Shown in pieces: positions 1 through 7,794 of a stretch of DNA of 20,679 nt (positions within the stretch are counted from its first letter, which is position 1; each line of letters starts with the position of its first letter). The stretch covers positions 1 through 20,679 of the forward strand of contig QIDW01000286.1 in assembly GCA_003230435.1 (NCBI GenBank), in the 5' to 3' direction. The position numbers were made by a program, and so were the translations under genes. The notes under the pieces were generated by a model. It worked only from the letters and a program-made list of their open reading frames with translations, was not told where the DNA came from and made no database searches. This DNA comes from Acidimicrobiia bacterium (lineage in GTDB: Bacteria > Actinomycetota > Acidimicrobiia > Spongiisociales > ZC4RG35).

Positions 1-26
1 GACTGGTTCTGACCAGCGTCAAGCGC

Positions 27-815
27 GTGGGCGCGCCAGGACCGATGATCGTCGCGTTCATCATCCTCATTCCGATGGCCGCCTGGGGCGCCACCGGTTT
101 ATCGACACTCAATGAAGTGGGCCAACTCAACGGTGGGTGCGAGGTTCAGGCGCAAACGTCGGTGCCGGACTCCACCAACGTCATCGACACCAGCAAGCAG
201 AACCCTTTCTTGATCGATCCCAACGGAGGTCTTCAGTGGGCGGCTACGTCGCCTGTGGTCTTCAACAACTACCCTTGGAACATCTGGGTCGAGATTGGAG
301 GGGTACAGATCACACTCGACTCGGAGGCCTCTCAGAACAACGACGGAGGCAGCCTGGTCAACGGTGGTGATGTCGCCAACGTCACCGCGTACGCCGCCGA
401 GCGCGGGATAGACATATCCCAGCTTCGAGGTGTCTACAAGGTGGGTGGCAGCGCGGCCAACACATGTGACGGGTTTGGCTTCGTCAAGATCATCTCCGAT
501 CCTCTGGAGACGATCATCGCCAAGATCGCCGCAGCCTTGGCTGCCCTTCTGACGATCCTCCTGTTGATCATCGCCTTTACTGGACGCACCCGCCCCGTCG
601 AGGTGCCAGTCGGCGCTGACGGAGTCGATGGCGACCTCTCCGGCGACGCACCTGCCGGGGATAACGGCGCTGGTGGAGCGGCCGCCGCCGGGGTCGCGGC
701 CGGTGCTGCGGGCGATGACAATGACACCGGTGGTGATGGTGATGTCGGCGGTGGCACCATCGAGGGCTACGAACCAGGCTCCGAAGATCTACCCGAAAGG
801 GACGATCTGGCCTAA
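27..815 (+). CDS. Two-helix membrane protein with acidic Gly/Ala/Asp-rich tail (5' end uncertain)
   Basis: Unrecognised protein of about 262 residues. A hydrophobic segment lies near residues 7-25, followed by a roughly 135-residue domain with two cysteines (C38 and one near residue 148) that may form a disulfide outside the membrane. A second strongly hydrophobic helix covers about residues 163-186, and the last 70 residues are low-complexity, rich in Gly, Ala and Asp. The GTG at 27 has no Shine-Dalgarno sequence, and the frame stays open to the first base of the window with a basic TSVKR stretch just before it. The true start may therefore lie upstream, so treat the gene as possibly partial. 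The likely topology is a short cytoplasmic N-terminus, an extracytoplasmic domain and a cytoplasmic acidic tail. It lies 41 bp before a WhiB gene on the same strand. No function is assigned. Confidence 0.6.
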   Translation: MGAPGPMIVAFIILIPMAAWGATGLSTLNEVGQLNGGCEVQAQTSVPDSTNVIDTSKQNPFLIDPNGGLQWAATSPVVFNNYPWNIWVEIGGVQITLDSEASQNNDGGSLVNGGDVANVTAYAAERGIDISQLRGVYKVGGSAANTCDGFGFVKIISDPLETIIAKIAAALAALLTILLLIIAFTGRTRPVEVPVGADGVDGDLSGDAPAGDNGAGGAAAAGVAAGAAGDDNDTGGDGDVGGGTIEGYEPGSEDLPERDDLA

Positions 816-856
816 CTCGTTTTGTCAGGATCGGGTCATACCGCGAAACTTGTGGT

Positions 857-1141
857 GTGACCCACGGTCCTCTGAAACTCGCCCAAGATCTCGTCGCCGA
901 TTGGAAAGACCAAGCGGCATGCGGGGGATATCCCAACGCTCTCTTCTTCCCTGGGGCGGATGCCTCCTCGAGGACCGTTGAGCGTGCCCAAGCCGTGTGC
1001 GCTGTGTGTCGTGTAGCTGAGGAATGTCTCGAATATGCGTTCGAGACAAACCAGCGTTCCGGCATCTGGGCGGGTACCACCGAAAACGAGCGCAAATCAC
1101 TCCGACGCAAGTGGCTCGCCTCCCGACGACGTAGCGCCTAG
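857..1141 (+). CDS. WhiB-family iron-sulfur transcriptional regulator
   Basis: A 94-residue protein with the full WhiB signature. Four cysteines (C22, C48, C51, C57) have the C-x25-C-x2-C-x5-C spacing that binds a [4Fe-4S] cluster. Also present are FFPG at 30-33, the beta-turn GIWAGTT at 69-75 and a basic tail (RRKW and RRR near residues 83-92) that contacts DNA. In this actinobacteria-specific family, WhiB proteins bind the primary sigma factor region 4 and respond to redox or nitric oxide. The start is a GTG at 857, placed before the conserved first Trp (W16). No good Shine-Dalgarno sequence precedes it. The gene stands between a membrane protein and glnA2 on the same strand, with a regulatory-looking gap after it. 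The subfamily (WhiB1 to WhiB7) cannot be fixed from sequence alone. The family call is secure; the target is unknown. Confidence 0.93.
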   Translation: MTHGPLKLAQDLVADWKDQAACGGYPNALFFPGADASSRTVERAQAVCAVCRVAEECLEYAFETNQRSGIWAGTTENERKSLRRKWLASRRRSA

Positions 1142-1159
1142 TTGCAAACCTAAGGTTCC

Positions 1160-1179
1160 AGGGGTCATATATGACCTCT
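1160..1179. promoter_or_regulatory. Palindromic operator-like site upstream of glnA2
   Basis: GGTCATATATGACC at 1163-1176 is a perfect 14-bp palindrome. With the flanks, AGGGGTCATATATGACCTCT (1160-1179) keeps symmetry at all but one base pair. It lies 27 bp before the glnA2 ATG. A weak promoter can be read across it: TTGCAA at 1142-1147 and TATATG at 1168-1173, though the spacing of 20 bp is long. A dimeric regulator bound here would cover the -10 region. The pattern does not look like the published GlnR box of streptomycetes. The identity of the binder is unknown. Confidence 0.5.
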
Positions 1180-1202
1180 AGCGGCTACGGAACGCGTGAA
1201 CA

Positions 1203-2528
1203 ATGAGCAAACAAGCCGAATACGTACTAAGAACCGTCGAGGAGCGGGGCATCCGCTTTGTCAGGCTCTGGTTCACGGACGTGCAAGGATTCCTCAAGTC
1301 CGTCTCCATAAGCCCCACAGAGTTGGAGGTCGCTTTTGAAGAGGGGATGACTTTCGATGGATCGTCGATCGACGGATACGCACGGGTCCAAGAGGCAGAC
1401 ATGCTCGCGCAGCCCGACCCGTCCACGTTTGCTGTGCTCCCGTGGCGAACCGAGCAACAGGCGGCACGGATGTTCTGCGACATCTACACACCCGACGGGG
1501 AGCCGTTCTCCGGCGATCCACGCATCGTCCTCAAGCGGAACCTGGAACGGGCTTCGGAGATGGGTTACACGTTCTATGCCGCTCCCGAGCTCGAGTTCTT
1601 CTACTTCGAAGACGCTGGTCCCAACCCGCAGGTGCTGGATCGCGGAGGTTATTTCGACCTGACGCCGCTCGATGTCGCCCAGGAGTACAGGAGGAAGACG
1701 ATCAACGCCCTCGAGCAGTTGGGCATCCCGATCGAGCATTCCCACCACGAAGTGGCGCCGAGCCAGCACGAGATCATTGCTCGGTACACCGACGCGCTGA
1801 CCATGGCCGACAACATCATGACGTCGCGCCTAACGGTGAAGGAAGTAGCCCTCCAAAGCGGCATCTACGCGACGTTCATGCCCAAGCCGCTCGAGGATTA
1901 CGACGGTTCGGGCATGCATCTGCATGTTTCCCTTTTCGAGGGCGACGTAAACGCGTTCCACGAGCCCGGAACTCAGGGCGGCCTGTCGAAGGTGGGCCAG
2001 GCATTCATCGCGGGCCTGCTTCGTCATGCAGCGGAGTTGACGGCCGTGACGAACCAGTGGGTCAACTCGTACAAGCGCCTCGTGGCCGGTTTCGACGCTC
2101 CGATCTACATTTCGTGGGCACGAAACAACCAGTCATCCCTGGTCAGGGTGCCGTCGGTCAAGAAGGGAAAACCATCTTCGGTAAGAGTCGAGTACAGGGC
2201 TGCGGACGCTGCGTGTAACCCGTATCTCGCGCTGTCGGTGATCCTCGCCGCCGGTCTCACCGGCATCCGGGAGGGTTACGAGCTTCCCCCAGAGGTGGCG
2301 GCCGACGTCAAGCGCCTCACCGCCGCCGAACGAGCGGCTGCCGGTGCCAAACGCCTGCCGGAGACCCTGTCCGAGGCGCTGGACCTCCTCGAACAGTCAG
2401 ACCTTGTGGCCGAGGCGCTGGGCGAGCACGTATTTGATTGGTTTCTCCGCAACAAAAGAGCCGAGTGGGAGCGTTATCAGCACCATGTCTCACACTTCGA
2501 GCTCGACACATACCTGCCAATCCTGTGA
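1203..2528 (+). CDS. glnA2: Glutamine synthetase, type I, GlnA2-like
   Basis: A 441-residue GS-I enzyme that makes glutamine from glutamate, ammonia and ATP in the cytoplasm. The N-terminal beta-grasp carries FDGSSIDG at 51-58. The catalytic barrel shows EVAPSQHE (metal/glutamate site), GSGMHLHVSL from residue 235 with the active-site His, NQSSLVRVP, and RVEYRAAD from residue 328. The N-terminus (YVLRT.EERGIRFVRLWFTDVQGFLKSV) matches what I recall of mycobacterial GlnA2. Length (about 440) and C-terminus fit the shorter GS-I group that lacks the adenylylated Tyr loop of enteric GlnA; the equivalent position reads VKRLTAAE. Some actinobacterial GlnA2-like proteins act on other amines, so gamma-glutamyl transfer to another substrate is a lesser possibility. 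The ATG start has only a weak GGAA at 1189-1192. It is translationally coupled to the next gene by a GTGA overlap. Confidence 0.93.
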   Translation: MSKQAEYVLRTVEERGIRFVRLWFTDVQGFLKSVSISPTELEVAFEEGMTFDGSSIDGYARVQEADMLAQPDPSTFAVLPWRTEQQAARMFCDIYTPDGEPFSGDPRIVLKRNLERASEMGYTFYAAPELEFFYFEDAGPNPQVLDRGGYFDLTPLDVAQEYRRKTINALEQLGIPIEHSHHEVAPSQHEIIARYTDALTMADNIMTSRLTVKEVALQSGIYATFMPKPLEDYDGSGMHLHVSLFEGDVNAFHEPGTQGGLSKVGQAFIAGLLRHAAELTAVTNQWVNSYKRLVAGFDAPIYISWARNNQSSLVRVPSVKKGKPSSVRVEYRAADAACNPYLALSVILAAGLTGIREGYELPPEVAADVKRLTAAERAAAGAKRLPETLSEALDLLEQSDLVAEALGEHVFDWFLRNKRAEWERYQHHVSHFELDTYLPIL

Positions 2529-3160
2529 TCGCAGCCGTCTACCCGGAAGGCTGGTCCGAAGACCTCGCCGACGGGCTGGCCTTGGCCGGAGCCACTGCAA
2601 CGGCGTTGGCTGACCTCACCCCGGAAAACCCATCGCTGCAAGAGGCCGACGTCCTGATCGTCGATCTGGGTCTGCAACCGATGAGGCGCCTGCGAGAGGT
2701 GGTCCGGATCGCGGAAGTTGTAGGGTTGCCCATCCTGTTAACCGCCGCGCCGGAGCAGATGACCCTCCTTGAAAGCACGATGGGTATCACCGACTTCGTG
2801 ATCACCCCCGTCGAGCCTGTCGAGTTCCGTCTCCGCCTTCATCGGCTTCACCGGAGCGAATCACCAGACGAGGTCTTGCGGTTCAAGGATCTTGTCTTGA
2901 ATCCCCTCAATTATCAGGCCGCATTGGCGGACGAGCCGATGGACCTGACCTTCATGGAGTATGAGTTGCTCCGCTTCCTAGTGAGTAACCAGGTGCGCGT
3001 CTGGTCGCGGCAACAGCTCCTGTCGAAGGTGTGGGGCTACGAGTACTACGGAGGCGCCCGCACTGTTGACGTCCACGTGCGCCGTCTCCGGGCCAAACTC
3101 GGTGAGGAGCGAGCATCCTGGATCACCACCGTCCGATCGGTCGGGTACCGCTTCGGGTAG
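2525..3160 (+). CDS. GlnR-like atypical OmpR-family response regulator
   Basis: A 211-residue DNA-binding regulator. The receiver-like half (about 1-108) keeps an Asp at D47 (VLIVDLG) and Thr at T73. It lacks the acidic pair normally near the N-terminus (the segment reads AAVYPEGW), and the usual Lys of the KP motif is replaced by Thr (T94, VITPVEP). Canonical phosphorylation is therefore unlikely, as known for GlnR. The C-terminal winged helix (about 118-211) is intact, with LTFMEYELLRFL, VWGYEYYGGARTVDVHVRR and the terminal SVGYRF, very close to actinobacterial GlnR. I chose GTG at 2525 because it overlaps the glnA2 stop as GTGA, a common coupled junction; a longer reading from 2438 would lie inside glnA2. 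Pairing with glnA2 supports a nitrogen-control role. An alternative is another orphan OmpR-type regulator. Confidence 0.85.
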   Translation: MIAAVYPEGWSEDLADGLALAGATATALADLTPENPSLQEADVLIVDLGLQPMRRLREVVRIAEVVGLPILLTAAPEQMTLLESTMGITDFVITPVEPVEFRLRLHRLHRSESPDEVLRFKDLVLNPLNYQAALADEPMDLTFMEYELLRFLVSNQVRVWSRQQLLSKVWGYEYYGGARTVDVHVRRLRAKLGEERASWITTVRSVGYRFG

Positions 3161-3170
3161 ACGATGTCTG

Positions 3171-3229
3171 AGCGTGTGCACAAGGTGGGACGAGACCACC
3201 GGGAGCCAGGGCCAAACACTGCACACGCT
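3171..3229 (+). promoter_or_regulatory. Structured intergenic RNA element before the cystathionine enzyme
   Basis: A perfect 10-bp inverted repeat, AGCGTGTGCA (3171-3180) and TGCACACGCT (3220-3229), encloses 39 nt. Inside is a second stem, GGTGG (3184-3188) with CCACC (3196-3200), leaving a single-stranded purine-rich 3' part. The element ends 19 nt before the ATG of the next gene, and there is no clear Shine-Dalgarno sequence in between. No run of T follows, so a plain Rho-independent terminator is unlikely. It could be a cis-acting leader, an mRNA-stabilising hairpin or an operator pair. It does not match the SAM riboswitch cores I know. Confidence 0.4.
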
Positions 3230-3248
3230 TCATGGCACAATCACCGCG

Positions 3249-4400
3249 ATGGGATTTCGAACCAAACAGGTACACGGAGGGGTCAAACCTGACCCGACCA
3301 CCGGGGCCATCCTCACCCCTATCTACCAGTCGACCACCTTCGTCCAGGAGTCAGTCGAGAACTACATGGGCAAGGGTTACTCCTACTCTCGGGCCGGCAA
3401 CCCGACGGTGCGTGCACTCGAGGAGAAACTCACCGCCCTCGAAGGCGGTCTCGACGCCACCGCATTCAGCTCGGGGATGGCCGCGACGGTCGCCATATTT
3501 CTCGGTCTTCTCGAAGCAGGCGATCACGTCGTCATCGCCGACGTCGTTTACGGGGGGACCTACCGTTTTGCCGACCAATTCCTGACCAAATTCGGGGTCG
3601 ACGTTGCTTTCGTCGACGCCGCCAGCACCGATGATGTGCGTGCCGCCATCAGACCCAAAACCAAAATCGTGTTCACGGAAACGCCGGCGAACCCCACTCT
3701 GAAAGTCACCGATCTTGCCGCCGTCTCCCGTATCTGTGAGGCCGCCGGGGTCCTGCATGTCTCCGACAACACCTTCCTGACCCCCTACTTCCAGCGGCCG
3801 TTTGAGCTCGGGGCGGACATCGTCATCCATTCGACCACCAAGTTCCTCGATGGGCACAACGCCACCATTGGAGGCGCGGTGGTTGTCAAAGACGCCGAAC
3901 TTCAGGAGAAGATCGCCTTCGCGCGAATCGCGGCCGGGCTCGTGATGTCCCCGATGGTCGCATGGCTCACGCTCCAGGGCATCAAGACGCTCAGCGTGCG
4001 CATGGACAGCCAGTCGGCAAGCGCCATGACCATCGCCGAGTTCCTCCAGGGACATCACAGTGTTGACTACGTCAACTACCCCGGTCTCCCCGACCACCCT
4101 CAACACGAGTTGTCCAAAGCTCAGGCGAGTGGTTTTGGCGCGATCGTCGGCTTCGAAGTCCACGGCGGTGTTGAGGCTGGTAAGAAGCTCATGAACGCGG
4201 TTGAGCTCTGGAGCCTTGCCGAGAACCTCGGGTCCGTTGAGTCCCTGATCACACATCCGGTCACGATGACTCATGCCGCCGTGCCGCGCGACAAGCGGAT
4301 CGCCACTGGGATCACAGACGGACTCGTCCGTCTCTCGGTGGGCCTCGAGGACGTCGAAGATCTGATCCATGATCTGGACTCCGCTCTAAGCCGCGTCTAA
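3249..4400 (+). CDS. Cystathionine gamma-synthase/gamma-lyase family PLP enzyme
   Basis: A 383-residue PLP enzyme of the Cys/Met metabolism family, of normal family length. Seen motifs are YSRAGNPT at 46-53 (phosphate-binding Tyr/Arg supplied across the dimer), SSGMAA near 74-79, D173 in SDNTF (pairs with the pyridine nitrogen), the Schiff-base lysine K198 in HSTTKFLDGH, and R361 near the C-terminus for substrate carboxylate binding. Members interconvert homoserine esters, cystathionine, cysteine and homocysteine, or degrade methionine. The sequence does not let me choose between synthase, lyase, O-acylhomoserine sulfhydrylase and methionine gamma-lyase. The ATG at 3249 begins the conserved MGFRTKQVHGG start, and the open frame further upstream is not conserved-looking. 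It follows the GlnR-like gene after an 88-bp structured gap and may be transcribed with the small gene that follows. Confidence 0.88.
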   Translation: MGFRTKQVHGGVKPDPTTGAILTPIYQSTTFVQESVENYMGKGYSYSRAGNPTVRALEEKLTALEGGLDATAFSSGMAATVAIFLGLLEAGDHVVIADVVYGGTYRFADQFLTKFGVDVAFVDAASTDDVRAAIRPKTKIVFTETPANPTLKVTDLAAVSRICEAAGVLHVSDNTFLTPYFQRPFELGADIVIHSTTKFLDGHNATIGGAVVVKDAELQEKIAFARIAAGLVMSPMVAWLTLQGIKTLSVRMDSQSASAMTIAEFLQGHHSVDYVNYPGLPDHPQHELSKAQASGFGAIVGFEVHGGVEAGKKLMNAVELWSLAENLGSVESLITHPVTMTHAAVPRDKRIATGITDGLVRLSVGLEDVEDLIHDLDSALSRV

Positions 4401-4402
4401 AG

Positions 4403-4792
4403 GTGGAGGTGAGCCCCCGGCTCAAGAAGATTCTTGCCGGGTCAGCACTCGTCGTCGCCCTCCTCGTGTTCCTCGCTACAACCGGGCCGCGTCCGCAGAT
4501 CGAGGTGTCGGGGTCCATAAGGCGTTTGGGGGGCGTCTGTCTCGAACTCGAGCGCTGGGATCTCTTCGGCTGGAGGGTCGTCGGCCAGACGCTCACCGTC
4601 TCCGACACTCAGGACGGGGTCTGGCGTGAAAGGTCCGACAGAACACCATGTGCCACAGTTCCCGAGCAGAACTACCTCGTCCGGATGCCATTCGACGCCC
4701 CCAGCGACACGTACCGAATCTGCGGCCTGGCCGACGAGCAGCCTTGTGTTGAATTCAGACGGGTGCCGTTCGAGAGCTCGCCCGGGCCCTGA
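4403..4792 (+). CDS. Small membrane-anchored extracytoplasmic protein
   Basis: About 129 residues, not recognised. A basic N-terminus (PRLKK) precedes one hydrophobic segment (about residues 9-26), suggesting an uncleaved anchor or signal peptide. The rest is a soluble domain of about 100 residues with four cysteines (contexts GGVC, TPCA, RICG, QPCV), suggesting two disulfides outside the membrane. Two GTG codons could start it. The one at 4403 almost touches the upstream stop; the one at 4409 has AAAGG at 4399-4403 with 5-nt spacing and may be the real start. It probably shares an mRNA with the upstream PLP enzyme. Its 3' end overlaps the convergent methyltransferase gene by 38 bp. Confidence 0.6.
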   Translation: MEVSPRLKKILAGSALVVALLVFLATTGPRPQIEVSGSIRRLGGVCLELERWDLFGWRVVGQTLTVSDTQDGVWRERSDRTPCATVPEQNYLVRMPFDAPSDTYRICGLADEQPCVEFRRVPFESSPGP

Positions 4793-5354
4793 CCAGCGTG
4801 TCACGGGCGAAGACGACACCATCATCGGTTTCCACGGGGCGACGCACAACCTGCGCCTCTATCACCGTGAGACCGCTCAGCCATAACTTGATCGACTCGA
4901 CATCCCAGAGGATCTCGGGCACCTGCGGACCGCCGTATCCATCCTCGATGTTGGATCGATCGTGCCCGATCATGAAAACCTCGCCACCCGGCTCGAGCCA
5001 GCCGGAGGCCCTCTCGACCAACGGTCCAAGTTGGTCCTCGGGCAGTTGAAGATAAGCGATGAGCACCAGGTCGAAAGTTGCAGACGGTTCCCATGTGAGA
5101 ACGTCACCAACAACGAAGTTCACAGCGTCAGAGACTGCGCGTCCTCTCTCAACCGCTACTTCGGAGAAGTCCACAGCCGTCATGGTCCAGCCAAGCTCGC
5201 TCAGCCAGATGGCGTTGCGCCCTTCGCCCGAGGCCAGATCCAACCCGACTCCGGGCGGTGCTGGATCGAGGCGGTCGGCTACGAAGAGGTTTGGCTTGGC
5301 CGACCAGAGTTGGTCCGCTGACCGGTATCGCTCATCCCAACTCCCGGATTCCAC
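4755..5354 (-). CDS. Class I SAM-dependent methyltransferase (TehB/thiopurine-like)
   Basis: A 199-residue Rossmann-fold methyltransferase. The start WDERYRSADQLWSAKPN is typical of small TehB-like enzymes. Motif I is LDLASGEGRNAIWL around residues 38-51, with the acidic residue ending strand 2 at D62 (AVDFS). VVGDVLTW and FDLVLIAYLQLP follow, and a GGEVFMIGHD strand lies near motif IV/V. The family methylates small molecules or metalloids, and the substrate cannot be read from sequence. The GTG start abuts the aldehyde dehydrogenase stop exactly (TAG then GTG), so it is the third gene of a minus-strand operon after ridA and the ALDH. Its 3' end overlaps the plus-strand gene ending at 4792, an antisense arrangement that could couple their expression. 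Confidence 0.85.
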   Translation of the reverse strand: MESGSWDERYRSADQLWSAKPNLFVADRLDPAPPGVGLDLASGEGRNAIWLSELGWTMTAVDFSEVAVERGRAVSDAVNFVVGDVLTWEPSATFDLVLIAYLQLPEDQLGPLVERASGWLEPGGEVFMIGHDRSNIEDGYGGPQVPEILWDVESIKLWLSGLTVIEAQVVRRPVETDDGVVFARDTLVRARASSRTAPV

Positions 5355-6865
<1,511 letters not shown>

Positions 6866-6869
<4 letters not shown>

Positions 6870-7246
6870 CGGGCAGCCACCACCTCGATCTCAACCAAGA
6901 AACCACCGGGAAGGGCGCCGGCCTGGATGGCAGACCTGGCGGGAGGCTCAAAACCCAAGTAGGAGCCGTACACCTCGTTGACAGCCGGGTAGTCGCCTAT
7001 GTCCGCAAGAAAGATCGTCGACTTGGCGATGTCGGAATACCCGAGGCCAAGGTCGCGGAGGATGCCCCCGATGTTCTTCATCACTCGATGGGTCTGCTCA
7101 ACGACATCATCGGGGCTGCGCTCTCCCGTCGTCGGGTCAAGGGCCACCTGGCCAGACAGAAAGACAAGGCCACCGGCCTCGGCAGCCAATGAATAGGGGC
7201 CCATCGCAGGTGGCGCCGATGGGGTATGGGGAACTGATTTGGGCAA
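6866..7246 (-). CDS. RidA/YjgF-family enamine/imine deaminase
   Basis: A 126-residue RidA-family protein (usual length about 125-130). These trimeric cytoplasmic enzymes hydrolyse reactive enamines and imines released by PLP enzymes. Key residues are in place: R104 in PPARSAIQAG (equivalent to E. coli R105), E119 in GGFLVEIEVVA, Y18 and the FLSGQV strand. It is the first gene of the minus operon and overlaps the ALDH by 4 nt. The TTG start is chosen because AGGAG lies at 7256-7260 with about 9-nt spacing and the protein begins where the family begins. The pairing with a semialdehyde dehydrogenase suggests it clears cyclic imines or enamines of the same pathway; that link is inference. Confidence 0.93.
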
Positions 7247-7294
7247 AGGGTATCGCTCCTGTTCTCTTCTTCAACGAGCGTACAACCAAAAGGA

Positions 7295-7318
7295 GAGGGC
7301 CCGGCAAGCCGGACCCTC
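7295..7318 (-). terminator. Rho-independent terminator after the ErpA-like gene
   Basis: A GC-rich hairpin pairs GAGGG (7295-7299) and CCGGC (7301-7305) with GCCGG (7308-7312) and CCCTC (7314-7318). The loop is AA and there is one C/A mismatch. Read on the minus strand it is followed by CTCCTTTTGG, a short T run. It lies 20 nt after the ErpA-like stop and separates that gene from ridA. Confidence 0.65.
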
Positions 7319-7338
7319 AAGAGCAATGTTGAGTGAGA

Positions 7339-7701
7339 TCAGGAGAACGAGTTCCCACAACCGCAGGAACGGGTGACATTGGGGTTGTCGATGGCAAACC
7401 CGGCGCCCATGAGGCCGTCCTTGTAATCAAGGGTGGAGCCTTTCACCATTTCGGCGCTTTGTGGGTCAACAACGACCTTGACGTTGTCGAACTCCTCAAC
7501 GATGTCGTCGTCATCGATCTGAGCATCGAAATACATCTCGTACGAGAAGCCGCTGCAACCGCCGGGCCGGACGGCTACGCGCAAGGCAAGACCTGGATCT
7601 CCTTCGGCCGCGATCAATTCACCCACTTTGACGACGGCAAAGTCGGTCAGGGTGACGGTCTTCTCCGGCTGGGCCGATTTGATGCTGAGAATCTGAGTCA
7701 T
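7339..7701 (-). CDS. erpA: A-type iron-sulfur cluster carrier (HesB/IscA/ErpA-like)
   Basis: A 120-residue A-type carrier that receives Fe-S clusters and inserts them into apoproteins. The three cluster-binding cysteines are present: C49 in RPGGCSGF, and C113 and C115 in SCGCGNSF. Length and the LDYKDGLMGAGFAIDNPN block fit the family. The ATG start at 7701 has a strong TAGGAG with 4-nt spacing. It is divergent from the Mrp ATPase, another Fe-S factor, and the two share one control region. A TATAAT hexamer on this strand at 7732-7727 is a good -10 candidate. ErpA versus IscA/SufA cannot be settled from sequence, so the symbol is tentative. Confidence 0.92.
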   Translation of the reverse strand: MTQILSIKSAQPEKTVTLTDFAVVKVGELIAAEGDPGLALRVAVRPGGCSGFSYEMYFDAQIDDDDIVEEFDNVKVVVDPQSAEMVKGSTLDYKDGLMGAGFAIDNPNVTRSCGCGNSFS

Positions 7702-7726
7702 TTTCTCCTACCTGATCTTGTCATGG

Positions 7727-7732
7727 ATTATA
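7727..7732 (-). promoter_or_regulatory. -10 element of the ErpA-like gene
   Basis: Read on the minus strand, 7732-7727 is a perfect TATAAT, 26-31 bp before the ATG. TGGTCA at 7754-7749 could serve as a weak -35 with 16-bp spacing. The gene has a good ribosome binding site, so a short leader is expected. Confidence 0.5.
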
Positions 7733-7757
7733 ACCCGAATCAACAGGTTGACCATTC

Positions 7758-7775
7758 CCACTATCACGGTAGTGG
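7758..7775. promoter_or_regulatory. Inverted repeat in the shared erpA-mrp control region
   Basis: CCACTATCACGGTAGTGG forms 6-bp perfect arms (CCACTA/TAGTGG) around a 6-bp spacer. It lies 20 bp before the Mrp ATG and just beyond the erpA promoter. A second short repeat, TCAAC-AG-GTTGA, is at 7740-7751, next to the erpA -10. Both are plausible binding sites for a dimeric repressor of Fe-S genes (an Rrf2- or ArsR-type regulator, for example). The binder is not known. Confidence 0.45.
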
Positions 7776-7794
7776 AAATTATCATGTGAAGACG

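Noticed and set aside
577..1110. Minus-strand open frame with His/Arg-rich protein
   Set aside because: Low-complexity shadow of the Gly/Asp tail gene and the WhiB gene on the plus strand.
1146..1157. AACC-TAA-GGTT as a terminator for the WhiB gene
   Set aside because: Only 4-bp arms and no T run follow.
2277..2300. GYELPPE in glutamine synthetase looks like the adenylylation site YDLPPE
   Set aside because: It aligns about 12 residues before the true Tyr position of enteric GlnA, where this protein reads VKRLTAAE; the protein belongs to the shorter non-adenylylated group.
3351..4370. Minus-strand open frame of 339 codons
   Set aside because: Fully antisense to the cystathionine enzyme; high GC third positions create long antisense frames.
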